The notes beneath the pieces are model-generated. The model was given only the letters and a program-made list of their open reading frames with translations. It ran no database searches and had not been told where the DNA came from. Of a DNA stretch of 64,000 nucleotides, positions 52,410-60,665 are shown one piece after another. The DNA is from Candidatus Poribacteria bacterium (GTDB lineage Bacteria; Poribacteria; WGA-4E; WGA-3G), in NCBI GenBank assembly GCA_022827185.1, contig JAJDTM010000042.1:62001-126000 (forward strand), given 5' to 3'. Within the stretch, counting starts at the first letter, position 1. Each line of letters begins with the position of its first letter. Position numbers and translations under genes: made by a program.

Positions 52410-53174
52410 TTAACGCGTCTCCTCCAGAAGTTCATCTAATATGCGTTCCTCCTCCCGTAATATGCGTTCCTTCTCCCGGAGTTCATCCAGAAGTTCATTA
52501 GGTTCTGCAGCAGACTCAGCTGCCCTTGCTTCAGCGGCTTCCACTTCCGCCAATAGTTTAGCAGCTTCTTCAGAATACGGTGCAAGATTCTGGAGTGCTG
52601 TTTTCCGTTGCAGCGCGGCATTTCTAAAAGCATTGGTTACTGACTTTAGATCCTCGGTTGCTGACTTTAGATCCTCGGTTGCTGACTTTAGAGCTTCGGA
52701 GTCTACAGGCGGAGTCAATGCTGATTGAAAATCCTCTTGTACTGATTGAAAATCTTTTAGTGCTGATATCATGTCTTCTTGTGCTAAATCGAAAGCCGAT
52801 TGTGCCTTCTCAAACGCCTCACGGGCCGCAACCTCCTCAGCTGAAGGCGTGTCCTGCTGCATGGGTACTTCGCCGCTTTGTTCTCCACTGACTTCTTGCG
52901 TGGAGAAAGGTTCGTCCGGAAGGGCAGCCGTTGAGGGTCCGTGCATGTTTTCAGATCCGGCTTCTACCCCTGTTCTTTGGGAGGTCTGCGCCGGACTTAT
53001 AGGAGATCCAGAGTCAACCGGAGGAACATTCTGAGGCGGGAGCGTTGTCCTGTACACCTTTTCGGGTTCAGCCTTAAGTATTTTCTGTGCGGGACGATGA
53101 TGCCCGAAATACCAAACAGCAGTTGCTGCTACTAAGAAAAGGGCAATATAGACTGGTCCACGAAAATTTTTCAT
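52410..53174 (-). CDS. membrane-anchored coiled-coil protein with short tandem repeats
   Basis: The protein is 254 residues; the ATG at 53174 has GGAGG 6 nt away, and a second ATG is directly upstream. One membrane helix (about 6-22), a Pro/Ser-rich linker (about 35-115) and then a long charged helix/coiled coil (AFEKAQSAFDLAQEDM; SATEDLKSATEDLKSVTNAF; REKERILREEERILDELLEE). The repeats are also DNA repeats: a 21-nt unit (GCTGACTTTAGATCCTCGGTT on the plus strand) at 52636-52700. No family recognised. It may be a structural envelope protein. It is co-directional with the DUF5060 gene, 7 nt apart. Confidence 0.6.
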   Translation of the reverse strand: MKNFRGPVYIALFLVAATAVWYFGHHRPAQKILKAEPEKVYRTTLPPQNVPPVDSGSPISPAQTSQRTGVEAGSENMHGPSTAALPDEPFSTQEVSGEQSGEVPMQQDTPSAEEVAAREAFEKAQSAFDLAQEDMISALKDFQSVQEDFQSALTPPVDSEALKSATEDLKSATEDLKSVTNAFRNAALQRKTALQNLAPYSEEAAKLLAEVEAAEARAAESAAEPNELLDELREKERILREEERILDELLEETR

Positions 53175-53281
53175 CATCAACCTCCATAGTAAAAACATCT
53201 ATCTTTGGTGAAGAAAGACATGCTTATATTTCAATCGGTAATTCTGTAAACAGGAATTATGTAGGCGCGTCTTTTTTAGGA

Positions 53282-54262
53282 TCATCTCCTCGGCGGTTTA
53301 ATCATTAGGTCTTCAACAATATGGACAAACTCACTATCCGACAAGCGGGGATCCAGATAAGACCGAAAACTGGGCTGCATCTCCCACTCATAGCCATTTG
53401 ACAGTCTACCTTTGCCATCTGTAATTTCAGTGAAGTAGTTGCTAAGACCGCGTACACCGTATAAGACCGCAAGTTGGTCCCAACTGGAACGTCCCTTATA
53501 CTGCCCGTTGAATCGACGATAATATGCCTCCCGTACCGGATTTTCAGCAGGGGTCTCTGCGAGTCTCGCTCCGGTGTGTACAGACGCTCCATAATGGCTG
53601 ATAACAAGCGGTGTGGGCCAGTTGCGGATAACATATTCCGACTTATCAATCAGATCGTGGCGAACCGTATTGTATGGGTCGTCGATAAGCAGTGCCATTA
53701 CTACGAGTTCGGTGACTTTTTGAGAAATGAGGTCAGGATCGGTTTTCAAGAGATCGTAGAGGTTGTTAAGGAACCCGACGCTGATAATTGTCACTGAGTT
53801 ATCGGGTTGTTCACCAAGCACTTGCAGATAAAGCTCCAGAGAACTCGGTGTTGGGACAGTCGGGAGATCGTGTGGGAAAGTGGCGATGGTGCCCAGGTAG
53901 CTGGATTCATCGGGGTCAGCGAGATCACCTTTATAGATACCGATGGGAATGTCACCCCGGTTGTACCACGTATTTATCGCACAGATGGCATCGGCAGCAC
54001 TTGGATGCACTTCGTTGAAACTAATCGCGAGGATTTCTGCCTCTCCGTTGTCTGCCAAGGCGTGCAGTGTAGCCAGTGCGCCGACATCATCTACGTCGGT
54101 AGACATATCTGTTTCAAATATTACCTTTTTGGGGTGTGTTTCTTCGGTATCTTGTGCCTGTAAATTGGGTGGTGTCATAATCATAACAAAAAGCGTCAAT
54201 ACTGTCGCAAAATATGCAACTGTTAAGTTTTGCCGTGAATAAAAGAAAATTGAATACTGCAT
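53282..54262 (-). CDS. nucleoside hydrolase-like (IUNH family) secreted protein
   Basis: The protein is 326 residues with a signal peptide or anchor (about 15-37). ETDMSTDVDD (50-59) corresponds to the DTDxxxDDD calcium/active-site motif of inosine-uridine nucleoside N-ribohydrolases; VTIISVGFLNNLYDLL is the next conserved block. The last active-site Asp region (SSWDQLAVLYGVRG) is present. Such exported forms are common in Planctomycetes and may act on nucleosides or other N-glycosides. The start is 6 nt after the SDR gene's stop, so translation is likely coupled. Confidence 0.78.
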   Translation of the reverse strand: MQYSIFFYSRQNLTVAYFATVLTLFVMIMTPPNLQAQDTEETHPKKVIFETDMSTDVDDVGALATLHALADNGEAEILAISFNEVHPSAADAICAINTWYNRGDIPIGIYKGDLADPDESSYLGTIATFPHDLPTVPTPSSLELYLQVLGEQPDNSVTIISVGFLNNLYDLLKTDPDLISQKVTELVVMALLIDDPYNTVRHDLIDKSEYVIRNWPTPLVISHYGASVHTGARLAETPAENPVREAYYRRFNGQYKGRSSWDQLAVLYGVRGLSNYFTEITDGKGRLSNGYEWEMQPSFRSYLDPRLSDSEFVHIVEDLMIKPPRR

Positions 54263-54268
54263 TTAAAT

Positions 54269-55300
54269 CTATGTGTTGTCGGATGAACCGAAAAAAGTCT
54301 CTTTCGCACTGAGGTTCTTCCATCTTTCAATGATTTCGCCGTAAATTGCGGGTTCATCTTTATCGTGAATGCGGTTGCGGGCATCCAACCAAGCCACAAT
54401 CCGGCGGACGCCGTCGATGAATGGAATTGTGTAGCGGAAGTTCAAATCTGCTTTCGCCGCGGTGTTGTCAAAGATGTTGTTGTATTGGAAATTCTCTTTA
54501 CACCATTCAGCTGCCTTTGGCGCGATCTCAAACAGGAAATCGGTTGGAATGTGAATTAGTTCGGGTTCCGGTGCGTTCATCGCGTGTGCGACCGTCTGAT
54601 GGTACTGATTCCAAGTCATCGGTTCTTCACTCGCCGTGTGGTAACCTTTTCCGAATGCTTTTTCGTTGCCGACAGCCTCAGCGAATGCATGCCCCACGTC
54701 GTCGCGATGGCACGCCGCCCAGAGAGAAGAGCCATCGCCGTGCGTGATAATCGGTTTTCCGAGACGGATACGATGGAAGTAGTAAGCACCGCCGAGTCCG
54801 AACGAATGGATCAGTCCGCGTCCTTCGCCGTAAGTGTGTGCCGGGCGGATGATTGTGACCGGAAAATCGCCCTTTTCGTGTGCAGCTTCCAAGCGTCGCT
54901 CGCACTTCGCTTTATTGTAAGCATAAGGAAAAGAAGGCATCGGCTGCCGCTCTGCATCCTCACGGATAGGGTAATGCTGTGCGGGTTTCGTATAGACATC
55001 AACTGTGCTACAGAAGATGAACTGTCCGATGTTACCGCGAAATGCGCGGACAGCACTCTCAACGTCCGCTGGAACAAAACCGATCATGTCAATGACTGCA
55101 TCGAAACTTCCCGCCTCTGCAATTTGTGCTTCAAAAGCGGCGTAGTCCTTCCGATTGCCGATAATGGTGTCGTATCCTTCTGGAATATCGGCATCCGTCT
55201 GTCCACGGTTGTAGAGCGTCACATCATCACCACGGGCAATGAGCGTGCGCGTAATTGCAGTACTAATCAATCCCGTGCCCCCAATAATCAAAACCCTCAT
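54269..55300 (-). CDS. NAD-dependent epimerase/dehydratase (extended SDR)
   Basis: The protein is 343 residues from the ATG at 55300, with GGAG 6 nt upstream. It has the Rossmann motif RVLIIGGTGLISTAITRTL (about 2-20), NRGQ, FIFCSTVDVY, and YAYNKAKCE for the YxxxK catalytic pair. Similar proteins are annotated as NAD-dependent epimerases of nucleotide sugars or as mRNA-binding-like SDRs. Substrate cannot be given. It begins the two-gene run with the nucleoside hydrolase. Confidence 0.82.
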   Translation of the reverse strand: MRVLIIGGTGLISTAITRTLIARGDDVTLYNRGQTDADIPEGYDTIIGNRKDYAAFEAQIAEAGSFDAVIDMIGFVPADVESAVRAFRGNIGQFIFCSTVDVYTKPAQHYPIREDAERQPMPSFPYAYNKAKCERRLEAAHEKGDFPVTIIRPAHTYGEGRGLIHSFGLGGAYYFHRIRLGKPIITHGDGSSLWAACHRDDVGHAFAEAVGNEKAFGKGYHTASEEPMTWNQYHQTVAHAMNAPEPELIHIPTDFLFEIAPKAAEWCKENFQYNNIFDNTAAKADLNFRYTIPFIDGVRRIVAWLDARNRIHDKDEPAIYGEIIERWKNLSAKETFFGSSDNT

Positions 55301-55354
55301 AGACATCTCCAATCCGTTTGAAAGATGAAATCGTCTTCCACCGCTAAGTATATG

Positions 55355-56663
55355 TCAACTACCCAAGCCTAAAGACTTGGGTTTGTTAAGAGCATCAAAC
55401 AACATTAGCTGTGTCGCTTCTTGCAAACCTGCGTCTTGTGCTTCGTTCTTGTTTCTCGCTTCATAGAGGGTGGTAACCCACCGCTCTCCACGAAAGGCAG
55501 CAGCTGCCTTAAAAAGGATGTTTCGCGCAGCGTTGTGGTCTCGGTCTAAAACCGTGCCACAATACTGACAATTAAAAGTGCGTATCGCTAAAGAGAGTTT
55601 CTTTGGCGACTTCTTGCCACAACTTGAGCAAGTTTGTGAAGTGTTCTTGGGATCGACTTGATGAAAGTGGAAACCGTCTCTTTCGGCTATGTTTCCAGCC
55701 CACTCAAAGAACTTCCCCCAAGACGCATCCGAAATGCTCTTGCTGAGGTATTTGTTCTGAACCATGTTTGAAACGCTGAGGTCTTCAGCGATAAGGACGT
55801 TGTTTTCTTTATGATGATAGAGTTTGTAAACAAGTTTTCCAATAAAATCTTTGCGTTTGTTCGCTGTCCGTTCTTGGTGCAAGGCAATTGCATGCACGGC
55901 TTTATACCAGCGGTTGCTACCTTTTTTCCGACGCGCCATCGTCTGATTGTGTTTGTGGAGCAGTCCTTCGGCTTCTCGATACCAGCGAGGGTTATCTTCC
56001 TTTTCACCTTCAGAAGTCGTTAGGTAGTGCGTTGTGCCAACGTCAACAGCGATCGCATCTGTCGGCTCTACTTTCGGGATATCGGGAAGTTCACAGGAAA
56101 TATGTGCATACCAACCACTTGCTTTTTTGATAAGCGTGACTTCTTTCGGGTCGCCTTGAAGCGGACGGTGCATGTATATCTTGACTTCGCCAAGTTTCGG
56201 CACTTTCAAACGGTCATGTTTCCAAGACGTTTCTCGGATAGGGTTTTCGCGAACGCGTATCGTCTGTTTTTCAGCATCTTTGGTCTTTGGACGAATAACT
56301 TTAGGGATATTTACGGAGACTCCAAGTCAGAGAACGGACGCGCTTTTTGTAGCGAGGAAAACCTTTTTTCGCAGCATTCTCCTTGCAACGCTTATGGAAA
56401 TTCGCAAACGCCTTGTCGTTCCTCCGTAGAGCATGGTTCTGAAAATCTTGAGGCACTTCACGAAAATCATCATATTTCTCACGCGCTTCCGTCAACTTGT
56501 CTTGTTGCTCAGAGAGCGAGACGAAACGGTCTTCAACTTCTAACGCGACGATTCGATCATGGCGCGCAGAATTCTGAAGTTCGCAAAGGTGGTCAAGCCA
56601 CTCAAACAATGTTGTTTCCTGTGTCTTTGTTGGATACACAGGAAATCTAAAAGTCAATCTCAT
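55355..56663 (-). pseudogene. tnpB: tnpB-like transposase (OrfB), frameshifted
   Basis: The N-terminal 120 residues (from ATG 56663, MRLTFRFPVYPTKTQ) run into a TAA at 56301. The rest continues in the next frame to 55355 (IPKVIRPKTKDAEK onward; 284 residues from 56209). The join lies near 56310-56325, so a single-base indel explains it. The catalytic half is otherwise intact: RuvC Asp in AVDVGTTHYL, Glu in LIAEDLSVSNM, zinc CSSCGKK/CQYCGT and Asp in DRDHNAARN. TnpB is an RNA-guided nuclease whose guide RNA overlaps its 3' end. A sequencing error or programmed frameshift is the alternative to inactivation. Confidence 0.75.
55361..55382 (-). ncRNA. possible omega-RNA / right-end hairpin of the tnpB element
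   Basis: ACCCAAG/CTTGGGT with an 8-nt loop overlaps the last codons of tnpB (encoding KPKSLGLGS). In IS200/IS605 elements the guide RNA scaffold overlaps the tnpB 3' end and continues past the right end. Only position and hairpin support this. Confidence 0.35.
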
Positions 56664-56909
56664 GGTATATCCGTTATCCGTTTTTAACCCCTGCTAAGTC
56701 GGTAGGCAGACACGTTGCCTTGCAGCAACGCTTAGCATGTCTGCCAACGGATACTATAATCATACCACACTTTCAGACCAAAGTCAAATATATTTCAACG
56801 CTTTGGTCTAATTCACAAGGGCGGTTTTTCCGCCCAAAGCTAAAGCATTGGGATTCCAAAACCGATAATTCTCTTGAAAAATTGACGAATGTCAAGGGAT
56901 TCGTTATTA

Positions 56910-56929
56910 GTTTGCCTCGCAGTGAGAGT
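56910..56929. repeat. dispersed 20-bp repeat, third copy
   Basis: GTTTGCCTCGCAGTGAGAGT is the exact reverse complement of the pair at 11151 and 11176. Confidence 0.75.
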
Positions 56930-56960
56930 CAGTGCAGTCTTCAACTGCAGCATTACCTTC

Positions 56961-56978
56961 AGTTTTGAACAAAACTGT
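56961..56978. promoter_or_regulatory. perfect palindrome, candidate enhancer for the sigma-54 promoter
   Basis: CAGTTTTGAACAAAACTG is an 8-bp perfect inverted repeat with a 2-nt spacer, about 90 nt upstream of the -24 element at 57065. That is a usual position for a sigma-54 activator site. It lies outside the tnpB element. Confidence 0.45.
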
Positions 56979-57063
56979 CCAGAAATTGAACACTGAAAAA
57001 TATTTTGTTAGTAGATTTACGAGAAAACTACCTTTAAACACGATTTCACGTCTGAATTGCCTT

Positions 57064-57080
57064 TGGCATGAAAATTGCTT
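57064..57080 (+). promoter_or_regulatory. sigma-54 promoter upstream of the small secreted protein
   Basis: TGGCATGAAAATTGCTT has GG at 57065-57066 and GC at 57077-57078, exact -24/-12 spacing, matching consensus TGGCAYRNNNNTTGCW throughout. The expected start is near 57090, just before the structured leader. An identical site is at 63556. Confidence 0.78.
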
Positions 57081-57104
57081 ATGTCAAAACATTGCAAACC
57101 AACA

Positions 57105-57180
57105 GGGAAAGCCTTCCTCCTTGGGAAAATATGGAGCGGTGCAAAGGCTTTCCCATATTTCAATTGCTTGCATCGCTCCA
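57105..57180 (+). ncRNA. structured 5' leader with H-type pseudoknot, copy 1
   Basis: GGGAAAGCCTT (57105-57115) pairs perfectly with AAGGCTTTCCC (57144-57154). TGGAGCGGTGCAA (57132-57144) pairs with TTGCATCGCTCCA (57168-57180) with one G-U; one base is shared. The order of the four strands makes a pseudoknot. AAATATGG (57127-57134) can alternatively pair with CCATATTT (57153-57160), giving two mutually exclusive folds. The leader at 63599-63671 keeps both helices. It ends 37 nt before the ATG, so it may act as a riboswitch-like or protein-binding control element. Confidence 0.6.
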
Positions 57181-57217
57181 TCTATCACTCTGTGCTGTGT
57201 GCAAAGGAGAAAGAATC

Positions 57218-57610
57218 ATGAACAGGTGGAGATGCTTACTCTTGATATTGGTGTGTTTATCACAGATGAGTTGTGCAGCACTTCTAACGGAACAGGTGTA
57301 TGTTTTGATCGATCGCCCAGTGAGTGAAAAGATGACTTTCCATGGCGAAATTTATTCGCTTCCAGAGAGAGCGAACGTTCGGAAAGTTGTGCTGCTCGGA
57401 TCTGGAAAAATCCGAAACATTGAAGTTCATGTCCGTGATAAGAGAAATCAATGGGAACCCGCCAAGAAGGTCCCGGGCGGCATCGAATTCCCGTTTGAAA
57501 TCCCACTTATCGCCAAAACAGATGCTATCAAAATTATAAAACATTCAATGACTGGTGCCGGTCGCATTGAGACGATCCAATTTTACACGGTTGCGGATAA
57601 AGGAGATTAA
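57218..57610 (+). CDS. small secreted protein (possible lipoprotein), module copy 1
   Basis: The protein is 130 residues from the ATG at 57218, 8 nt after AAGGAG; longer in-frame starts run through the structured leader. The signal peptide is LLLILVCLSQMSCAALL, with a Cys that could be lipidated though the lipobox is poor. The mature part is beta-rich (DRPVSEKMTFHGEIYSLPE, VVLLGSGKIRNIEVHVRD, KKVPGGIEFPFEIPL) with no catalytic motif. A clear paralog starts at 63714. It is expressed from a sigma-54 promoter and leads the PD40/LamG array, so it may be part of the same envelope system. Confidence 0.78.
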   Translation: MNRWRCLLLILVCLSQMSCAALLTEQVYVLIDRPVSEKMTFHGEIYSLPERANVRKVVLLGSGKIRNIEVHVRDKRNQWEPAKKVPGGIEFPFEIPLIAKTDAIKIIKHSMTGAGRIETIQFYTVADKGD

Positions 57611-57612
57611 GT

Positions 57613-57712
57613 TTTTCTGTAGCTCCTTCATCTCCACATTCGCAGTGTCTTTTCAGGGATTTCCCGGTGCCAAACTCAGTATTTCTGAATAGTACAGATA
57701 AAGGACATAAAA
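57613..57712 (+). repeat. conserved 100-bp leader of the PD40 genes, copy 1
   Basis: The stretch CTTCATCTCCACATTCGCAG ... GAATAGTACAGATAAAGG is nearly identical before all three PD40 genes (also 59529-59626 and 61478-61575). Its conservation exceeds that of the coding cores and suggests recent duplication or a shared regulatory site. The third copy has ACAGAT duplicated. Confidence 0.75.
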
Positions 57713-58675
57713 ATGAGACGAAAATTGACCTATACAGCGTTGGTGAAGACAGCGACACTCGTGTGTTTCTTGTTTGCGATGCCCTTCTGTGTATCGGCAT
57801 CTGATACGACACATATCGCCTTCACTTCTGAGCGAGATGGGAACGCTGAAATTTACATTATGGATATAAATGGGAAAAATTTGCGGAACCTAACAAATCA
57901 TCCAGCGTCTGATTTTTCGCCAGCGTTTTCACCGAACGGACGGTGGATGGCTTATGTTTCCAAGCGAGATGGAAACGGAGAGATTTATGTGATGTATCTC
58001 CGTACAAAAGTGTCTCGCCGATTGACCAACGACCCAAGATCTGATTGGAATCCTGCGTGGTCTCCGGATGGGCAGTGGATTGCTTTTGCTTCCGATAGAG
58101 CGGGGACGTTTGACATCTACAAGGTGGATATCAACGGTGCGAATCTTCAACGGTTAACGGATGAAGGGAACAACCATAACCCCTCTTGGTCTCCGGATGG
58201 GCAATGGATCGTTTTTTCTTCTGTCCGGGCGCGAAACCATGACATCTATGTGATGAATCCGGATGGGAAGAAAGAGAGACGACTGACACATCAACCGCAA
58301 TCGGAAAGTGGACCTACCTGGTCTCCGGATGGAAAACAGATCGCCTTTACGACGGCACTTTTGGGAAATAGGGACATCTATATCATGGATGCCGATGGTG
58401 GCGATGTCAAGAGATTGACGCATCATCCGGCGGCGGATTGGTTTCCCGATTGGTCTCTGAATGAAGAATCAATTGTTTTTGATTCCGAATCGGAGACGGA
58501 TAGCGACATCTATCGCATAAATATTGATGGCAGCAATCGGCAGAGGTTGACGCATCATCCGGCGGCGGATTGGTCTCCGATCTGGGTGCCTCCGACTTTC
58601 AGCCTCTCTGTTTCTCCGACTGCTGAGACCCAAACAACACTCTGGGGGAAACTGAAAAACCCTCGCAGCAATTAA
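57713..58675 (+). CDS. secreted PD40 (TolB-like) propeller protein with C-terminal TLWGxLK motif, copy 1
   Basis: The protein is 320 residues with a signal peptide (about 1-29, ending VSA). Six PD40 blades fill the rest (IAFTSERDGNAEIYIMDING; FSPNGRWMAYVSKRDG; WSPDGQWIAFASDRAG; WSPDGQWIVFSSVRAR; WSPDGKQIAFTTALLG). It ends TQTTLWGKLKNPRSN. TolB-type propellers are periplasmic scaffolds; these lack the TolB N-terminal domain. The signal peptide is almost identical in all three paralogs while the blades differ. It is paired with the LamG gene 43 nt downstream. Confidence 0.85.
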   Translation: MRRKLTYTALVKTATLVCFLFAMPFCVSASDTTHIAFTSERDGNAEIYIMDINGKNLRNLTNHPASDFSPAFSPNGRWMAYVSKRDGNGEIYVMYLRTKVSRRLTNDPRSDWNPAWSPDGQWIAFASDRAGTFDIYKVDINGANLQRLTDEGNNHNPSWSPDGQWIVFSSVRARNHDIYVMNPDGKKERRLTHQPQSESGPTWSPDGKQIAFTTALLGNRDIYIMDADGGDVKRLTHHPAADWFPDWSLNEESIVFDSESETDSDIYRINIDGSNRQRLTHHPAADWSPIWVPPTFSLSVSPTAETQTTLWGKLKNPRSN

Positions 58676-58677
58676 AT

Positions 58678-58694
58678 AAAGGGCATCACCCTTT
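58678..58694 (+). terminator. intercistronic hairpin between PD40 and LamG genes
   Basis: AAAGGG/CCCTTT with a 5-nt loop and a following T run is repeated in all three pairs. It may be a partial terminator or attenuator. Confidence 0.35.
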
Positions 58695-58718
58695 TCACAT
58701 CAGACAAGGAGATTAAAA

Positions 58719-59516
58719 ATGATATATCGACACATCCTCACATCTCTTTTTTTATTTTTAGTTACACTAATTCCACTGAGTTCCGATGCATTGCCGCCGC
58801 CTTCACCAGCAGGCGGCGGCATGTTGAGACTGGATGAAAAACACGATTTCGTTGCTACCACCAAAGCGTGGTTTCCCGATGAAGAGTTTGAGGGATTGAC
58901 TGCTGAGGCATGGGTATACTTTGAAGAACTACCTGACCTATTCGATTTCTGGACGATCATCGGACAAGAGGGACGATTCGGTCTGGTGCTCCACGGCAAG
59001 TTTGACACGTTAGGCGCCTGGGGCCACAACGAAGGCGCAAATGGCGACCTCATTACTGGAGGCCCTCCAGTGCCCATAGGAGAATGGGTGCACGTCGCAG
59101 CGATTTACGATGCCAGCGCGGGGAAAGGAATGAACGGAAGGGGCGGCAATTGGTGCTGTCCAAGAGGTCATCTCATCAAATCAAATAAGCCTCTTCGTAT
59201 TGGCGGAATCGTCCGACAAGACCCAGAGCGGAGCCGTTTTCTTGGAGAAAATGTGAAACTGCAAGGATATATTGATGAAGTCCGGATTTCCAAGATCGTG
59301 CGATATGTAGGACCAGAGTGGAGAGTCCCGAAAAAGAGATTTGAAGTGGATGAACATACCCTTTCGCTCTGGCACTTTGATGAGGAACCGCGGTTTAGTC
59401 GTTTCAAGGATGCGTCCGGAAACGGTCATCATCTTTGGCGAAGTGGTGTTATTGGCGGTTTAGCCGTTGAAGCACAGAAGAAACTCACAACAACATGGGG
59501 ACAACTGAAGCGGTGA
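58719..59516 (+). CDS. secreted LamG-domain protein with C-terminal TTWGQLK motif, copy 1
   Basis: The protein is 265 residues with a ribosome site (CAAGGAGATTAAAA) and signal peptide (about 1-24; LIPLSSDALPPPSPAGGG at the junction). The LamG/ConA-like fold shows LTAEAWVYFEELP, WTIIGQEGRFGLVLHG, WVHVAAIYD, RIGGI and GYIDEVRISKIVRY. Two adjacent Cys (GGNWCCPRGH) are conserved in all three paralogs. It ends KLTTTWGQLKR. The likely role is binding of a glycan or of the partner PD40 protein on the cell surface; this is inferred. Confidence 0.85.
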   Translation: MIYRHILTSLFLFLVTLIPLSSDALPPPSPAGGGMLRLDEKHDFVATTKAWFPDEEFEGLTAEAWVYFEELPDLFDFWTIIGQEGRFGLVLHGKFDTLGAWGHNEGANGDLITGGPPVPIGEWVHVAAIYDASAGKGMNGRGGNWCCPRGHLIKSNKPLRIGGIVRQDPERSRFLGENVKLQGYIDEVRISKIVRYVGPEWRVPKKRFEVDEHTLSLWHFDEEPRFSRFKDASGNGHHLWRSGVIGGLAVEAQKKLTTTWGQLKR

Positions 59517-59536
59517 AGACAGAAATCACCCTTTTT
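59512..59536 (+). terminator. candidate terminator after LamG copy 1
   Basis: GGTGA (including the stop codon) pairs with TCACC around a 9-nt loop, followed by TTTTT at 59532-59536. The same structure follows copies 2 (61456-61480) and 3 (63403-63426, shorter T run). The 5-bp stem is weak. Confidence 0.35.
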
Positions 59537-59626
59537 GTCCTTCATCTCCACATTCGCAGCGTCTTTTCAGAGATTTTCCGGTGCCAAACTCGGTATTTCT
59601 GAATAGTACAGATAAAGGACATAAAA

Positions 59627-60622
59627 ATGAGACGAAAATTGACCTATACAGCGTTGGTGAAGACAGCGACACTCGCGTGTTTCTTGCTTGCGATGCCCTT
59701 CTGTGTATCGGCATCTGATACGACACATATCGCCTTCACTTCTCCGAGAGAGGGAAACAATGAGATTTACATCATGGATACAAAAGGGAAAAATCTTCGG
59801 AACTTAACAAATCACCCCGCACGAGATTGGCAATCCGCGTTCTCACCCGACGGACAGTGGATGGCTTTTGTTTCTAATCGGAGTGGCGCTAACAGAATTT
59901 ATCTGATGAATAGGAATAACAACGTAATCCGTCCATTAACGAACCATCTGGCATCAAAAGGAGATTTTGATCCCGATTGGTCGCCTGATGGACAGTGGAT
60001 CGCCTTTAGTTTCAATCAAGCAGTCGGCACGAGTCGGAATGATATTTACAAAATCAATGTCAATACCGGAGACCTGCAGCAACTGACAGACACCGGATAC
60101 AATAGGTTTCCGAAGTGGTCGCCCGATGGAGATCGAATTCTTTTCTATTCTCTCAGAAAAGAAGAAAACGACCTCTTTCTGATGAAGTCTAATGGAAAAA
60201 GTATCAGACGCGTTAGAGAAAGGAGGTTCGGGGGCGGCCAGCCGACCTGGTCGCCCGATGGAAAACAGATTGCCTATAGAATGACCGATCTGGCAGGGGT
60301 CGGCATTTACATCATGACAGATGATGGGCAAAACAATCGGAGAATCACACCGGAAAATACGTGGGGCTACAATCCAGCGTGGTCTCCGGATGAGCAGTGG
60401 ATCGCCTATGAGTTAGAAGTTGAAAGTCCGTGGGGCAACCTAAATCGAGATTCAAATATCTATCTTGTCAGTCCTGATGGTATCGAAACGCGGCAATTAA
60501 CAAAGCACCCCACAAGAGATCGTTATCCCGCGTGGGTGCCAGAGAATTTTCTCTCTGTTGCTCCGACTGTGGAGACACAAACGACTTTATGGGGAACACT
60601 GAAAAAATCTGGCAGCGATTAA
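59627..60622 (+). CDS. secreted PD40 propeller protein with TLWGxLK motif, copy 2
   Basis: The protein is 331 residues. The signal peptide differs from copy 1 by only two residues. The propeller resembles copy 3 more than copy 1 (shared NRIYLMNRNNNVIRPLTNH and INVNTGDLQQLTDTGYN). Later blades include WSPDGDRILFYSLRKEEN and WSPDGKQIAYRMTDLAG. It ends VETQTTLWGTLKKSGSD. The leader and the LamG partner repeat the layout of unit 1. Confidence 0.85.
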   Translation: MRRKLTYTALVKTATLACFLLAMPFCVSASDTTHIAFTSPREGNNEIYIMDTKGKNLRNLTNHPARDWQSAFSPDGQWMAFVSNRSGANRIYLMNRNNNVIRPLTNHLASKGDFDPDWSPDGQWIAFSFNQAVGTSRNDIYKINVNTGDLQQLTDTGYNRFPKWSPDGDRILFYSLRKEENDLFLMKSNGKSIRRVRERRFGGGQPTWSPDGKQIAYRMTDLAGVGIYIMTDDGQNNRRITPENTWGYNPAWSPDEQWIAYELEVESPWGNLNRDSNIYLVSPDGIETRQLTKHPTRDRYPAWVPENFLSVAPTVETQTTLWGTLKKSGSD

Positions 60623-60665
60623 ATAAAGGGCATCACCCTTTTCACATCAGACAAGGAGATTAAAA

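Larger units (their letters stand above)
55350..56855. mobile_element. IS200/IS605-type element with tnpB only (IS1341-like)
   Basis: About 1.5 kb. The right end is a hairpin ACCCAAG/CTTGGGT (55361-55382) at the 3' end of tnpB. The left end has a related hairpin with CCCAA...TTGGG (56833-56852). Between tnpB and the left end are strong palindromes: GGCAGACA/TGTCTGCC with inner CGTTGC/GCAACG (56705-56745), AGACCAAAG/CTTTGGTCT (56775-56809) and GGGCGG/CCGCCC (56819-56835). No tnpA is seen. Exact ends are approximate. Confidence 0.6.

Noticed and set aside
57105..57180. Cyclic-di-GMP (GEMM) riboswitch for the structured leader
   Set aside because: GGTGCAAAGGC looks like part of the GEMM core, but the second copy lacks it, and the helices form a pseudoknot rather than the two-stem GEMM architecture.
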